A stretch of DNA of 64,000 bases from Euphorbia lathyris (lineage: Eukaryota; Streptophyta; Magnoliopsida; Malpighiales; Euphorbiaceae): NCBI RefSeq assembly GCF_963576675.1, contig NC_088918.1, positions 46,905,501 to 46,969,500 on the forward strand. Reading direction: 5' to 3'. The notes under the pieces were generated by a model, which saw only the letters and a list, made by a program, of their open reading frames with translations, made no database searches and was not told the origin of the DNA. A program made the position numbers and the translations under genes. This document shows, piece after piece, positions 63,509 through 64,000 of this stretch (its first letter is position 1; every line of letters starts with the position of its first letter).

Positions 63509-64000
63509 ATGGACTAGTTAGAACATATTCACATCGTTGAACCTAAATTCCCAAATAACCAACCTATATGCATAAGTTGTAGTTTAGAAACTTAGGGACC
63601 AAAAGTATAAGTTTTCAGTCCCTAAGTATTTTACCCGTAATTCCAAATCCGTGAAAAATCAAAGATGCCCAGTGACCAAAGTGTGTCAAGAACGTGAAAT
63701 AGAGTCTTATTGACAGGTTTTCAGCTATAAACTGAATAGTTGAACTTTGAGCTAAAATGGAGATTTTACCCAAATTGAGCAATTTCTCCAAAAATTCACA
63801 AATTAAGAACCCAAACCATACCCAAGGCACATATGGATCATATGACATCGTAGATTGTAAGAAGATCAAGAAATAAAAGTAAATAAGTGATTATTTGAGC
63901 AAAAAGATAAAAATCCCCAAAACCTAGGGTTATCTCAAATTTCAAAAACCAATGTCCTAAACTAAAATCTAATCCTAGAAACATGTTAGAAATAAAAAAT
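63509..64000 (-). other. Upstream flank of the Athila-3 ORF
   Basis: The 490 bp before the ORF are AT-rich and non-coding, as expected for the gap between pol and the downstream ORF in Athila. A short minus-strand frame (63869-63615) has no recognisable motif and is not supported. Confidence 0.55.

Larger units (their letters stand above)
59231..64000 (-). mobile_element. Athila-3: 3' part of an Athila-lineage element, minus strand
   Basis: On the minus strand: an ORF of the Athila ORF-1 type (63508-62279), a long 3' untranslated stretch, a polypurine tract, then the 3' LTR (60748-59231). The element continues beyond the window. It inserted into, or deleted, the end of SIRE-B. A TSD cannot be checked. 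Confidence 0.85.

Overview
The window looks like heterochromatin from a eudicot plant. It is AT-rich, has no intact host gene, and nearly every base belongs to a retrotransposon or a small DNA transposon. Lineages were assigned from protein motifs, LTR ends, primer-binding sites (PBS), target-site duplications (TSDs) and LTR pairs read by eye. No database search was possible, so family names are lineage-level calls. No tRNA or rRNA gene and no CRISPR array was seen.

Layout. 1-1234: AT-rich flank with part of an inverted-repeat element. 1235-4319 (-): LTR and pol 3' end of a Ty1/copia element, interrupted by a 5'-truncated LINE (1629-2165) and a Mutator-like MITE (2692-3204). 4320-13701 (+): Sirevirus-like copia 'SIRE-A' (LTR, gag, pol, env-like), cut off by the Athila-type gypsy 'Athila-1' (13702-about 18420), itself truncated inside reverse transcriptase. 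18421-19050: unexplained. 19051-47541 (+): 'Copia-B', whose LTRs are each about 1.79 kb once insertions are removed, stretched to 28.5 kb by nesting. Its 5' LTR holds a non-autonomous gypsy-like element (19384-24661, -). Its 3' LTR holds a Tat-lineage gypsy element (32190-45228, +), whose own 3' LTR holds a 3.0-kb Ogre-like solo LTR (41640-44667), plus a long-TIR Mutator-like element (46194-47495). 47856-50586 (+): 'Athila-2', cut by 'SIRE-B' (50587-59230, +), which is followed by the 3' part of 'Athila-3' (59231-64000, -).

How the parts work. The autonomous families carried the usual gag-protease-polymerase set, now broken by stops and frameshifts. Three have extra genes: the SIRE env-like frame (separated from pol, with its own TATA/bZIP-like block), the Athila-3 ORF downstream of pol (410 codons, unbroken), and an antisense, apparently intron-containing gene in the Tat element between integrase and the 3' LTR.

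Most interesting signal. Several unrelated elements carry clustered hairpins in LTRs or leaders. The clearest is a back-to-back array of 32-bp hairpins in the LTR of the element at 19384-24661: the 7-bp arms change from unit to unit but stay complementary, and a diverged LTR copy in the same element keeps the hairpin architecture with different sequence. A four-hairpin cluster in the Copia-B leader and palindrome blocks upstream of the TATA box in four Athila/Ogre LTRs follow the same theme.
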